Shown here piece after piece: positions 1-8,116 of a stretch of 64,000 bases of DNA (its first letter is position 1; each line of letters opens with the position of its first letter). Below the pieces are notes generated by a model. It saw nothing but the letters and a program-made list of their open reading frames with translations. It was not told where the DNA came from and ran no database searches. A program made the position numbers and the translations under genes. This DNA comes from Candidatus Desulfarcum epimagneticum (lineage in GTDB: Bacteria; Desulfobacterota; Desulfobacteria; Desulfobacterales; CR-1), in the NCBI GenBank assembly GCA_900659855.1, contig CAACVI010000001.1:1-64000 (forward strand). The letters run 5' to 3'.

Positions 1-953
1 GACCTCTTGGTCGCTTCGTCGAACACACGTACATCCAGGAGCTTCGAATCTTGAAGGCCTCCGAGAATGTATTCAAAGACGCCGCGACGTTTTTTGACGT
101 ACGGGTCGCTATAAAGCCGCTGGACCTCGACAGAAACTTTGGCCGGATCATATGACTTGGAGTGGTATTGCTCGTAGAGCCGTCCCCACTCCAACCCCTT
201 CATCTCCTTCTCAATATCCATGAACACACTCGACACCCAGTCGATTACGCTGTTGAAGTAGGCTTTTAGCTCATTTATGTTTCCCTTGGTGCGATGGCTG
301 CTCATGTAGCCGCCAATATCGACTTTACTCACCCAGTCCAGCGCTCGCTCCAAGAAGTCCTGCCGGTTTGCGCTGCCCTTGATGTACGCGCTCCATTTCT
401 GAATGTTCGCGTTCTGACTGTTGCTGAACTCGGCTTTGGCAAGCGTCACGAACGGCCCGGAGTAGATGGCGTTCAAGAGTTCTTGGGGGTTGAGAGGCAC
501 ACCTGCGATGTTGATAGTCTCAAACCATTGTTTGATCTCGGTCTCCGTGCCTTCGCACTCGTAGATCAGCAACATCGATTCGAGAATTTTAGCTTTTTGG
601 TCGGCGGGCAAGCTGTCGAAATTCTTCGGATTGCCGTTATCAACAATCGCGAACTTGTTCGTAACGAACCGTCCGATGCTGGTGATGCGCTGCTGACCGT
701 CCAACACCTCGAACTTGTCCTCCGCGACTTTGTTAAAGTAAATCAGTCCGAGCGGATACCCCTTGAGAAGCGAGTCGATCACCGCCACCTCCTTCTCGCC
801 GCCGCCATCTGCATAGATGTAGTTCCGCTGGTACTCTGGTTGAATGGTGAGCTTTCCGCTTAACCCGTACAGCCCCTTGCCTTCTAATTGGTTGTACACA
901 AACCCGTCGCAGATGTCGGCGACGGTGATTTCGGTCCTCAGGGTAGTCTTCAA
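1..953 (-). CDS. DUF262 (GmrSD N-terminal-like) protein, C-terminus beyond window
   Basis: Read on the minus strand this frame is open from a TTG at 953 to the window edge, about 317 codons. The N-terminal part carries the DUF262 hallmark DGQQR at residues 85-89, preceded by a PEYQRNY stretch near residue 39. DUF262 domains (the GmrS/DndB-like fold) occur in modification-dependent nucleases and other defence proteins, often with a C-terminal HNH nuclease, which would lie outside this window. The TTG start is chosen because an AGGGAGG ribosome site sits about 5 nt upstream and the start overlaps the stop of the methyltransferase gene (TTGA), implying translational coupling. The pairing suggests a restriction-modification or related defence function; that is inference. 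Confidence 0.8.
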   Translation of the reverse strand, partial: MKTTLRTEITVADICDGFVYNQLEGKGLYGLSGKLTIQPEYQRNYIYADGGGEKEVAVIDSLLKGYPLGLIYFNKVAEDKFEVLDGQQRITSIGRFVTNKFAIVDNGNPKNFDSLPADQKAKILESMLLIYECEGTETEIKQWFETINIAGVPLNPQELLNAIYSGPFVTLAKAEFSNSQNANIQKWSAYIKGSANRQDFLERALDWVSKVDIGGYMSSHRTKGNINELKAYFNSVIDWVSSVFMDIEKEMKGLEWGRLYEQYHSKSYDPAKVSVEVQRLYSDPYVKKRRGVFEYILGGLQDSKLLDVRVFDEATKR

Positions 954-2203
954 TTTTTCCTCCCTTTTACAGGCTGGCCACGGCGGTTGTGGCGGATGAA
1001 GATTCGCTTGTATTGCTGAATGTAGTATTTGCCATCCACGACGTAGTAAGTCTTGTCAGTCGGGGGGCGATCCACTTTGATCGCTGCGCCGTCGTTGAGC
1101 TTGGTCACGTTGCTTTTCTTTCCTGACTTGTTGACTTGAACCTGCATCTCGTACTTCTTAGTCTGCATGTGATAGCTCTTCTCGTAGCCCAGAATCTCGA
1201 ATTGGTCGGGGTTGTGCTTGTCAAGAAAGGTGACGGGAACGCCCATCATTCCGTCGTAGTCGCTGGGAATCTCCTTGTATGTGCCAACCTCAATGGCGTC
1301 AAAGTTGTCGTATCGGTCGTAAGCCGCCTTTCCTCTCAAGTTCTTGCTGAACCGCAAATTGTCCGCGATGGTCATGAGATTCAGAGGATGGTGGCGGCGA
1401 CCGTGGTCCAAGTTCGTGTACCAGCACGACGTTGACACTCGCGCTATTTTCTTGCCTGTCTCCTCGTCAATGTGGTGAAAGTGCGTCCAGTCGTCCGGCA
1501 CCTCGAAAAACATTCCGACATTGAAGTTCGTACAGCCGAGCCACAGCCTGTTGTCCTTGATGAGCGGAAAAATCTCCTTGTAGGTGATCGAATTAGTGTT
1601 CCCGATGATTAGGAACTTCTTCCGGTGTCTCACGAGCAGGGCGACGTACTCGCGGAAGAGGGAGAAAGGTGGGTTAGTGACCACGATGTCCGCTTGCTTA
1701 AGCAACTCGACGCATTCAGCGCTGCGAAAATCGCCGCCTTGCACGAGGGGTGTGCGGGAGTGTGGGTTCCGCTTCAAAAAGAGCTTGACGTCTTCGATGC
1801 CAGCCGCGCCGTCTCCATCGAGATCCGTCACTTCTTCGATCTCGACTGAGATCGCCTTGGGCTTTTGGTGCTTGCCATTGCCCTTGAAATAATCATCGAA
1901 CGTGAGTTGTGCACCAGCGATGGGGGAGCCATCGTAGCTGGTGGTAATGAGTTTCTTGAGGCCGAGCCTGTTAAAGTTGGCGGCGAAATATTTAAAGAAG
2001 CTGCTTTCGAAGGGGTCGTCGCAGTTACAGTAGACAATCTTGCTGCGGAAGGTGTCCTCGTCGAACTCCAAATATGCCTCAACCTCTTTTTGGATGTCGA
2101 CGTACAGAGTGTAAAACTCGTCCTGCTTGGCCGCCTTCGCGGCGCCGAGCCCTTGATTCATCGGCTTATTTTTCGCCTTCGCCATAGCCTTAGCTTTCTC
2201 CAT
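950..2203 (-). CDS. Adenine-specific DNA methyltransferase, EcoRI family
   Basis: A 417-residue protein resembling the EcoRI modification methylase family, which transfers methyl groups from SAM to adenine N6. The catalytic motif NPPF is at residues 177-180, and the family stretch with [12 protein letters not shown] lies at 59-70. The N-terminus is lysine-rich, with candidate starts at residues 1, 7 and 15; the first is kept, but the start is uncertain because no strong ribosome site precedes it. The gene ends in a 4-bp overlap with the downstream DUF262 gene, so the two probably form one defence operon. No EcoRI-like endonuclease is visible, so the DUF262 partner may supply the restriction activity (inference). 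Whether it still recognises GAATTC cannot be told from sequence alone. Confidence 0.85.
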   Translation of the reverse strand: MEKAKAMAKAKNKPMNQGLGAAKAAKQDEFYTLYVDIQKEVEAYLEFDEDTFRSKIVYCNCDDPFESSFFKYFAANFNRLGLKKLITTSYDGSPIAGAQLTFDDYFKGNGKHQKPKAISVEIEEVTDLDGDGAAGIEDVKLFLKRNPHSRTPLVQGGDFRSAECVELLKQADIVVTNPPFSLFREYVALLVRHRKKFLIIGNTNSITYKEIFPLIKDNRLWLGCTNFNVGMFFEVPDDWTHFHHIDEETGKKIARVSTSCWYTNLDHGRRHHPLNLMTIADNLRFSKNLRGKAAYDRYDNFDAIEVGTYKEIPSDYDGMMGVPVTFLDKHNPDQFEILGYEKSYHMQTKKYEMQVQVNKSGKKSNVTKLNDGAAIKVDRPPTDKTYYVVDGKYYIQQYKRIFIRHNRRGQPVKGRKN

Positions 2204-2675
2204 ATTGTAAAAGAGTTGTGAAATGAGGAACTATGTATATTCATTGAAGACTTTTTATATATGATATATGCAAATTTCAAATCCTTTTGATTTAATTTCA
2301 TAGCCTTCAGTTTTTGGAAAAAAAATTTGATTCTTATCAAATAACTGAAAGAAGAATCTACCCCGGGCCTGTCTCCTTTATATTCAATCGGTTTTGAATT
2401 CAACGGCATTCGGCCGACGCCCCCCAAAAGCGTCGCCATCCGCTTAACATAGCGCCGGGGGCGGGGTTTTTGGCAAGATATTTTTTTAGCCGGCCCGTTT
2501 GCGAAAAACCTTTTTTCCTTGATATTATGCATTTCAAATGCATATAAAGTTCTCATTCGAAGAAAAGACGGGCGAACTTTCGCGTTGATCCCGGAAAAAA
2601 TGTCGTCTTCCCCTTTGGATGCGCCATCCATTCAGGCGGACATCACGACACAGGAAATAGGGCGGCGCGCTGAGG
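2204..2675. other. Intergenic, AT-rich upstream half
   Basis: No gene is supported here. The part next to the methyltransferase gene is very AT-rich (for example the ATATATCATATATAAAAAG stretch near 2250) and probably holds its promoter. The rest contains a GC-rich patch and no homology I recognise. The short open frames have no ribosome site or family signature. Confidence 0.5.
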
Positions 2676-3023
2676 TCAACGGCTCCGGAGAATCTCCTGG
2701 CCGCTCCCGGAAAGGAGTTCTGGGGGGGTGAGCGGAATAATCCGTCGCTCAATGTCAGTCCAGATTTTTTGTTTCACCATACGCAGGTTATACTCGCTTT
2801 GCAAATTCAACCAAAACTGGGCCTCAACGCCAAAGTAGCGCTCCAGTCTCAACGCGGTGTCGGCGCTGATCGATCTCTTTCCGTTGACGATCTCGCTGAT
2901 TCGGTTCGGCGGCACGGAAAGATCGCGGGCGAGTTGGTTGATTGTGATATCAAGCGGCCCCATGAAATCTTCACGCAAAATTTTACCCGGCTTTATCGGA
3001 TCCAGAAACGCTTTTTCAGTCAT
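2676..3023 (-). CDS. higA: HigA/VapI-type antitoxin, XRE-family HTH
   Basis: A protein of about 115 residues with the typical HigA layout: a short N-terminal arm (HPG-like PIKPGKILREDF), a helix-turn-helix (ITINQLARDLSVPPNRISE), then NGKRSISADTALRLERYFG and FWLNLQSEYNLR. The family represses its own operon and neutralises the HigB mRNA interferase. The second ATG (3023) is preferred over 3029 because GAGGA is then at proper spacing. A higB gene would be expected directly upstream, but the 3030-3290 interval gives no HigB-like frame. This appears to be a solitary antitoxin, either with a lost toxin or acting as a plain regulator. Confidence 0.85.
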   Translation of the reverse strand: MTEKAFLDPIKPGKILREDFMGPLDITINQLARDLSVPPNRISEIVNGKRSISADTALRLERYFGVEAQFWLNLQSEYNLRMVKQKIWTDIERRIIPLTPPELLSGSGQEILRSR

Positions 3024-3216
3024 AGTCATTCCTCGCTGAACCGGGAGTCATATCCGCCAATTATATATATTGAGAGTGTCAGCGAAATACCCGCCATGGC
3101 ATATGATGCCCGGAATCGTGCCAACTCGTTCTATTGGGAAAAAGAAAACAATCAATAAAAGGGGTTGCGCAGCCTGGCCGCAATCCGGACCGGGAGAGTC
3201 TGCGCCGCTTAAGAAA

Positions 3217-3239
3217 CATTATTGGCCTGTCTCCTTTTT
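3217..3239. repeat. Short dispersed motif CATTATTGGCCTGTC + T-run, copy 1
   Basis: Shares CATTATTGGCCTGTC, then C and a T-run, with 3475-3497. A related form, TTTTATTCGCCTGTCCC, is found inside the 47-bp repeats at 30421 and 31821. It is probably debris of a small mobile or REP-like element. Confidence 0.5.
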
Positions 3240-3474
3240 CCCTTTCCGCCAAAAGTCCGCCCGAAAGCGACATAAACATCGCGATTTCTGAGATGGAAAA
3301 AAAATAAAAAAACGCTATAAGGCTTCCGACAGCCGTTTCAACGAATAAATTTTGTCAAGCCCTTGAATGGATTTGGGTTTCTTTTCGTGTTTGGATTCAA
3401 AACGGTCTTTAAAGCACCGGTAATGTCTCATGACAAACTCTTTGGAGCCGATGATTCCCGAATCGGTGAAAAAG

Positions 3475-3497
3475 CATTATTGGCCTGTCCCTTTTTT
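3475..3497. repeat. Short dispersed motif CATTATTGGCCTGTC + T-run, copy 2
   Basis: Second copy of the motif at 3217, in direct orientation 258 bp away. It reads CATTATTGGCCTGTCCC and then a T-run. Confidence 0.5.
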
Positions 3498-3545
3498 GTT
3501 CCTAAAAAGGTAAAAAAGAATCCGGCGCGGGCGGAATGTCAGCGT

Positions 3546-4259
3546 TTAGATCTCAGAGCCTGGCGCGCCCCCGCCGCCGTTTTTCATCCCAACCCCCTCG
3601 CGGGCCAGCCGGTCGGCCTTTTCATTGCCCTCGATCCCGGCGTGGCCGGGGATTTTAATAAGCCGGATGTCCTTAAAATCCTTCATCAGGGTTTTGATGG
3701 AGTCAATCAGCTCCCGGTTTTTTTTCGCCTTCCACCCTTTTGTAAGGGTTCCGCATACATAGGAGCTGTCGGTGAGAATCCGGACCGGAATGCCCGGGTT
3801 CTTGATGGCCGCAAGCGCCTCCCGCACCGCCTTAAGCTCGGCGATGTTGTTGGTGGCCAGGCCGATGCCCATGGATATCTCTTTTTCCCGGCCCCGGTGT
3901 CTCAAAGTCGCCCCGATGCCGGCGGGCCCGGGATTTCCCGACGAGGCGCCGTCTGTGTACACCACGATAAAATCCTCTGAACTCGGCTCTTCAAAAGTCT
4001 CCGGCCGGGGCTTTGACGCCTTCCCGGGGGCCTTTCTTCTCTTTGACTCCGTTTTTTTCTTTGACTCCTCCGCCGGGGCGTCCACCGGCCGGATGGCGTT
4101 TTCATAGACCCAGTATTCATAATCCTGGCTCAACTGGTATTTGATCAGAACCCGGCCGTTTTTTTTCAAAGGTTTCCCGGCGTCATCCAGCGCCAGCCAG
4201 ACCTTGTTGTTTTTAAACCGTTTTCGTTCCCAGGATGAGGGCGCGGCGTCTTTTTTCAA
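3546..4259 (-). CDS. rnhA: Ribonuclease HI with N-terminal extension
   Basis: The C-terminal two thirds is a canonical RNase H fold that cleaves RNA in RNA-DNA hybrids. It has the acidic residues in YTDGASSGNPGPAG (first Asp), NNIAELKAV (Glu), ILTDSSYV (Asp) and GNEKADRLA (last Asp), with the preceding PGHAG histidine loop. About 95 residues precede it: a basic, tryptophan-containing segment (NKVWLALDD, YEYWVYENAIRP) and a Lys/Glu/Ser-rich linker. This extension is not the HBD of eukaryotic enzymes and its role is unknown. Translation seems to start at TTG. The gene lies 12 bp after aroQ and probably ends that transcript. Confidence 0.9.
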   Translation of the reverse strand: MKKDAAPSSWERKRFKNNKVWLALDDAGKPLKKNGRVLIKYQLSQDYEYWVYENAIRPVDAPAEESKKKTESKRRKAPGKASKPRPETFEEPSSEDFIVVYTDGASSGNPGPAGIGATLRHRGREKEISMGIGLATNNIAELKAVREALAAIKNPGIPVRILTDSSYVCGTLTKGWKAKKNRELIDSIKTLMKDFKDIRLIKIPGHAGIEGNEKADRLAREGVGMKNGGGGAPGSEI

Positions 4260-4271
4260 AGCGTGACCCCG

Positions 4272-4727
4272 TTATCTTTTTAAATGGTTTTCCCAAAGCG
4301 CCGTCAGCGCCGCCACATACCCATAGGCGCCCAGCCCGGCGATATGGCCGGCGGCGATGTCTGAAAGGAAGGATTTTTGCCGGAAAGGCTCCCGGGCGTG
4401 AATATTGGTCAAATGCGTCTCGATGACCGGGATGTCCAGCATGGCCGCCGCGTCCCGGATGGCCACACTGGTGTGGGTGTAGGCGGCCGGGTTGATGATG
4501 AGCCCCTGGAATGTCTCCCCGGCGCCCTGAATTTTCTCCACAATGGCGCCCTCATGGTTGGACTGAAACGTCTCCACTGAAACGCCCATGGCTTTCCCCG
4601 TCTCCACGAGCCTTGTGTTGATCTCCTCCAGGGTGGTCTGTCCATAAATCCCCGGCTCGCGCCGACCCAGCATGTTCAAATTGGGTCCGTGGATCACCAG
4701 AACGGCGGTTTTATTTTGCCCGGCCAT
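4272..4727 (-). CDS. aroQ: 3-dehydroquinate dehydratase, type II
   Basis: Converts 3-dehydroquinate to 3-dehydroshikimate in aromatic amino-acid synthesis. The 151-residue length and motifs are typical of the dodecameric type II enzyme: [19 protein letters not shown] at the N-terminus with the catalytic Tyr, [14 protein letters not shown], the [15 protein letters not shown] active-site segment, and [14 protein letters not shown] with the catalytic His. The ATG at 4727 is chosen because GGAGGCG lies just upstream; a longer frame exists but would run deep into aroK. It overlaps the 3' end of aroK by 17 bp, so the two are co-translated. Confidence 0.95.
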   Translation of the reverse strand: MAGQNKTAVLVIHGPNLNMLGRREPGIYGQTTLEEINTRLVETGKAMGVSVETFQSNHEGAIVEKIQGAGETFQGLIINPAAYTHTSVAIRDAAAMLDIPVIETHLTNIHAREPFRQKSFLSDIAAGHIAGLGAYGYVAALTALWENHLKR

Positions 4728-5289
4728 GTTCGGCGCCTCCTTTTTTGTCTGATTCGGTTTCAAAAATTCCCCAGGGCCGGATTTTTTCCAGCGCCGTCTC
4801 CGCCGCCTCCCCAACGCCCAGATGGTCGGTGTCCACCCGGACATCGGCCGCGGCCCGGCAAAGGGGATCGCGCCTCTCAAGGACCTCCCCGATCTCCTCC
4901 AGCGCCCCGGCGCCGGTCAAAGACGGGCGAAGGGACTCCGTCCGCCGGTCCTTTTCCATTCTTCGCCTCACGGTTTCCGGAGCGGCCCGCAGCCATATCA
5001 AAATCCCGGTTTTTTTCATGTCCGCCACGTTTTTTTTATCCAGAACCACCCCGCCCCCCATGGCCGCCACAATGTCTTTTTCCCGGCAAATCTCCCGGAC
5101 GGCGTCCCGCTCCGCGCGCCTGAACGCCTCCCATCCCCTCTCAGAAACCATGGCGGCCACGCTCATCCGGTTTTTTTCCTCCACGAAAAGGTCGGAATCC
5201 CGGAAAGGGCGCCCCAGCCGGCGGGCCAGCGCCTGTCCCGCGCCGGTTTTTCCCGCGCACCGGCATCCGATGAGATAAATATTCACCAT
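4711..5289 (-). CDS. aroK: Shikimate kinase
   Basis: Phosphorylates shikimate with ATP. The P-loop GCRCAGKT lies at residues 8-15, followed by the shikimate-binding DSDLFVEE and the [10 protein letters not shown] glycine loop; the [17 protein letters not shown] region forms the lid. At 192 residues it is slightly longer than the usual ~170 because of a C-terminal tail that overlaps aroQ. The start codon follows the aroE stop directly. The Cys-containing P-loop variant is uncommon but keeps the GxxxxGKT spacing. Confidence 0.93.
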   Translation of the reverse strand: MVNIYLIGCRCAGKTGAGQALARRLGRPFRDSDLFVEEKNRMSVAAMVSERGWEAFRRAERDAVREICREKDIVAAMGGGVVLDKKNVADMKKTGILIWLRAAPETVRRRMEKDRRTESLRPSLTGAGALEEIGEVLERRDPLCRAAADVRVDTDHLGVGEAAETALEKIRPWGIFETESDKKGGAEHGRAK

Positions 5290-6150
5290 TCACCGCTCCC
5301 CGCCCGAAACGCCCAAAGCCGTTAAAACCGCCCGCCTCATGACCGCCACCGGCGGCTTTAAACCCGTCCACAGCTCAAACTGCGCCGCGCCCTGGAAAAC
5401 GAACATGGCGGCGCCGTCCACGACCCGGCATCCCGCCTTTTCAGCGGTCCGGATCAGCCGGGTTTTCAATGGGTGGTACACCGCGTCCATGACCGTCATT
5501 CCCTTTTTTAAAGAATTTGCGGGAATGGGCATGGATTCGATGTCGGGGGCCATGCCCGCCGGGGTGGCGTTGGCCACGATATCAAACGCGCCGGCCTCCA
5601 TCTCACCGAGGGGCAGAAAATCGGCTCCCAGGCGCCGGGCCAGGGCCTCTCCCCTTTGGACGGATCGGTTTAAAATCGTCACGCGGCCCCCGGCCTCCAT
5701 GATCCCGAAGACCATGGCCGCCGCGGCCCCCCCGGCCCCGATGACGGCCGCCGATTTCCCCCGGATGGAGGTTTTTTCACCCAAAGCCGCGAGGGCCCCG
5801 GGAATGTCCGTGTTGTGACCCCGAAGGATTCCGTTTCGATTCACGATGGTGTTGACGGCGCCCACGGCCTTTGCCGGCCCGTCCAGGTCATCCGCCAGAG
5901 CCGCCGCCGCGGTTTTATGGGGCATGGTGACGCTTCCGCCCCCCATGCCCAGCGCCCGCATGGCCGAAATCCCTTTTTGGATGTCCGGCGCGTCAAAGGC
6001 AAGGCAAACGGCGTCCACCCCGGCATGGGCAAAGGCGGCGTTTTGCATCAACGGGCTTAAGCTTTGGGAAACCGGGGTTCCGAACAGCCCGAACAGCCGG
6101 GTTTGACGAAAGGTCTTGAATGGTTTTTGGGGGGGTGACATCCTGTCCAT
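5290..6150 (-). CDS. aroE: Shikimate dehydrogenase (NADP+)
   Basis: Reduces 3-dehydroshikimate to shikimate. Visible motifs are the substrate loop SQSLSPLMQNAAF, the catalytic Lys in VTMPHKTAA, NTIVNRNG, the GHNTDIPG Asp, and the Rossmann glycine loop GAGGAAAAM. It has about 286 residues when started at the ATG at 6150; the ATG at 6141 is also possible, and a longer in-frame extension into mazF is unlikely. It sits 19 bp downstream of the mazF stop and abuts aroK, giving the order mazE-mazF-aroE-aroK-aroQ-rnhA on one strand. The aromatic genes may therefore be read partly from the toxin-antitoxin promoter. Confidence 0.93.
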   Translation of the reverse strand: MDRMSPPQKPFKTFRQTRLFGLFGTPVSQSLSPLMQNAAFAHAGVDAVCLAFDAPDIQKGISAMRALGMGGGSVTMPHKTAAAALADDLDGPAKAVGAVNTIVNRNGILRGHNTDIPGALAALGEKTSIRGKSAAVIGAGGAAAAMVFGIMEAGGRVTILNRSVQRGEALARRLGADFLPLGEMEAGAFDIVANATPAGMAPDIESMPIPANSLKKGMTVMDAVYHPLKTRLIRTAEKAGCRVVDGAAMFVFQGAAQFELWTGLKPPVAVMRRAVLTALGVSGGER

Positions 6151-6169
6151 CCTGTTGATGCCGTTAAAT

Positions 6170-6499
6170 TTAGTATGCGAAAAGCTCTTGCAGACAGTCT
6201 GTGACTTTGATCTGAGTCTTGCGGGAGATCGCGCCAAGCTTTTGAATCAGCCGGGATTTATCAACAGCCCTCAACTGGTCGATGAGAATCAGACCTTTTT
6301 TCCTCTGGAACACGCATTGAATCCGGGTGGGGAAATGGAAACCTTTGGAAGTCATGGGAGCCACGATGACTGTTTTTAACGCGGACATTTCGTTCGGTGA
6401 AAGCGCCACACATGGCCTGGTTTTTTTGATTTCAGAACCTTGTGTGGGGTCTAACTGGACCAGCCAGACATCAAATCGGGAAACGGTTTGTCTCACCAT
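6170..6499 (-). CDS. mazF: MazF/PemK-family mRNA interferase toxin
   Basis: A toxin of about 109 residues with the family motifs RFDVWLVQLDPTQGSEIKK, then TRPCVALSP, VIVAPMTSK and LILIDQLRAVDKSRL. Members cleave mRNA at short sequences in the absence of antitoxin. The ATG at 6499 overlaps the mazE stop by 7 bp and has GAGG about 8 nt upstream; a TTG at 6505 is less likely. It forms a complete module with mazE. Confidence 0.92.
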   Translation of the reverse strand: MVRQTVSRFDVWLVQLDPTQGSEIKKTRPCVALSPNEMSALKTVIVAPMTSKGFHFPTRIQCVFQRKKGLILIDQLRAVDKSRLIQKLGAISRKTQIKVTDCLQELFAY

Positions 6500-6747
6500 T
6501 CCCAATCCTCATGGCCGAGCAGGGGAGCGTCCAGCCATTCCTGATCCGAGTCGAAGGGCTCCTGAAGCTGAATCGCTTTGTCAAATTGTTTTTTCCAGCC
6601 TTGCCGGGGTTTTTGAACAGGCCGGATTAAAAGACCGTCATCCATCACTTTAAATTCCAGGTTCCGGTCGTCAAGACGGGCTTGATCAATGATCGTTTTG
6701 GGGATTCTAACGCCCCGGGAGTTTCCGATTTTTGTTAAAATGGTCAT
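6493..6747 (-). CDS. mazE: MazE-family antitoxin, AbrB/SpoVT DNA-binding fold
   Basis: A protein of about 84 residues whose N-terminus has the swapped-hairpin AbrB signature (KIGNSRGVRIPK), followed by an acidic C-terminal tail with several tryptophans that would wrap the toxin. The start at 6747 is preferred because GGAGA stands 7 nt upstream; an in-frame ATG at 6759 lacks a ribosome site. Such antitoxins bind their own promoter, which is visible just upstream. Confidence 0.9.
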   Translation of the reverse strand: MTILTKIGNSRGVRIPKTIIDQARLDDRNLEFKVMDDGLLIRPVQKPRQGWKKQFDKAIQLQEPFDSDQEWLDAPLLGHEDWEW

Positions 6748-6778
6748 ATGGGTCTCCATTCGCAGTTCATATAATTAC

Positions 6779-6808
6779 AGTATAATCACAAAAACCCTGG
6801 ACTGTCAA
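6779..6808 (-). promoter_or_regulatory. Sigma-70 promoter for mazEF
   Basis: On the minus strand TTGACA (6808-6803) and TATACT (6784-6779) are separated by 18 bp, close to consensus, about 30 bp before the mazE start. It is probably autoregulated by MazE/MazF (family knowledge). Confidence 0.65.
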
Positions 6809-6873
6809 ATGCCGCCCCAGGCTTTCTTCGGGCCGGTTTTCTCCATTTGTCTCACGATTTCATCGGCCATTAT

Positions 6874-7026
6874 TTGATAAACTCGTAAGAAAGCTTGGGA
6901 TGGCTAAGTTAAAAATTCGATATACAAGGCGTAGTGGTTATTTTTAATTGAGGCAATACATGTAGTATGCCTCAATTAAAAATAAACGCTGCAACGCAGT
7001 AGATCGGATTTTTTACGACGCCATCA
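6874..7026. repeat. Dispersed intergenic repeat, long-stem type, copy 1
   Basis: Begins TTGATAAACTCGTAA and ends TTTTTTACGACGCCATCA. In the middle (6938-6985) is a perfect 18-bp inverted repeat with outer arms TTATTTTTAATTGAGGCA, around a 12-nt loop. Flanking segments GATATACAAGGCGT and GCTGCAACGCAG recur in the copies at 27167 and 58560. It has no coding capacity and looks like a MITE-like non-autonomous element. Confidence 0.8.
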
Positions 7027-7193
7027 TTATTTGTCCCGACTCCCGGCGGCTCTCCGGAGACGGATGAAATCCGTCCCAAAAAAAACACAGGCCGGGCCCG
7101 GAGCCCATGCGCCTGCGTTTTGGCGGGCGAAAAACGTTACCCCCCGGATGATCATGACCGGATCATCATGATCGGACCAGGAGGGGATGGGGG

Positions 7194-7811
7194 TCAATAG
7201 TCGCAAATAGAGGGGTTGACGCTTTTGGGGACGCCTTCGTGGGGGGTCCATTTGTTGATGTCGAAGGAGTCCGGGTCCCTCATGCCTTTGAGTATCTCAA
7301 TGCTGGTCTTGTACCCTTTGTGGAGCCGGCACATGTCCATGGCCATTCCGCAGATCTGGGCCACGGCCTGAGCCACGGTGATGTCCTGGATGGAAAATTC
7401 CCAGGGCTCGGATGTGTACAGGCGCATGGCCCCCATGATTTTATTGTGGCTCACGATGGGGACGCCCAGCAGGGAGGAAATTCCCTCTTTTCGGGCCTCC
7501 AGGGGATACTCGATCCGGGGGTCATCCATGACGTCGTAGATGGCGATGGGAACGGCGTCTTTGGCTTCGGTGATGGTTTGCATGAAGTGGATGGGGCCTT
7601 TGCTCAGGTACTCCCGGCTCAGCCCCCGGGACGCCACCAGTTTCAGCTCCCGGGTCTCCCGGTCCAGCAGAAACACCGAGCAGCCTTTGGCGTCAAACAC
7701 GGTTTTGACGCTTTCGGCCGACACCAGGGCGACCTCTTCCGGGTCCCGGCAGTGGGAAATGGCGTTGGTGAGTTTGACGATGGCGTCGTAATACAGTTCG
7801 TAGCGTTTCAT
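7194..7811 (-). CDS. GAF-domain protein
   Basis: A 205-residue protein that is almost entirely one GAF domain (about residues 15-165). The core strands are GCSVFLLDRETRELKLVAS, then IHFMQTITEAKDAVPIAIYDV and EGISSLLGVPIVSHNKIMGAMRLYT. GAF domains bind small ligands or cyclic nucleotides and usually sit in signalling proteins. Here no kinase, GGDEF or HTH output is attached, so it may act as a stand-alone sensor or a partner of another protein. An AGGAGG ribosome site precedes the ATG. It is flanked by a dispersed repeat downstream and a gene-poor gap upstream and is likely monocistronic. Confidence 0.8.
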   Translation of the reverse strand: MKRYELYYDAIVKLTNAISHCRDPEEVALVSAESVKTVFDAKGCSVFLLDRETRELKLVASRGLSREYLSKGPIHFMQTITEAKDAVPIAIYDVMDDPRIEYPLEARKEGISSLLGVPIVSHNKIMGAMRLYTSEPWEFSIQDITVAQAVAQICGMAMDMCRLHKGYKTSIEILKGMRDPDSFDINKWTPHEGVPKSVNPSICDY

Positions 7812-8116
7812 GACGACCTCCTTTCAGTGTGGTGATGGTGGATGAATTGCTGAAATGAATCAAATAGATTCATGGCTCGTCATTCATTAACACGCGTCGC
7901 CGAACATAAAGGAGAGAGCTGGAATCAAATCAGAAAATGCGTTCATGCATTGAGAGACAGGTCTTGTCAGATAGTGGTTCCATTATGGTTTTTTGGGGAC
8001 GGTTTGTCAATAAAAATCCGTCTCGCCCAAACCAGGCGCCACAATCAGGCGAAAAGGGGTCTCGGCGGGCCGGTTTTGTGAATCCGGCCCGCCGCGCGGG
8101 TCGTCGGGGCCGCTGG
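7812..8116. other. Intergenic gap between GAF gene and hydratase-like gene
   Basis: No credible gene. The left part presumably holds the promoter of the GAF gene. The right end holds the strong hairpin listed separately. Confidence 0.5.
8060..8094 (-). terminator. Hairpin terminator of the hydratase-like lipoprotein gene
   Basis: CGGCGGGCCGG (8063-8073) and CCGGCCCGCCG (8084-8094) form a perfect 11-bp stem with a 10-nt loop, 23 bp after the stop at 8117 on the minus strand. The following minus-strand sequence, AGACCCCTTTTCG, has only a short T-run, so termination efficiency is uncertain. Confidence 0.5.

Larger units (their letters stand above)
3030..3545. other. Intergenic with duplicated short motif, no gene
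   Basis: Half a kilobase without a credible gene, between the HigA-like antitoxin and RNase H. It contains two copies of a motif beginning CATTATTGGCCTGTC at 3217 and 3475. The open frames on either strand show no recognisable domain, and the expected HigB toxin was not found. It may be decayed sequence. Confidence 0.5.
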
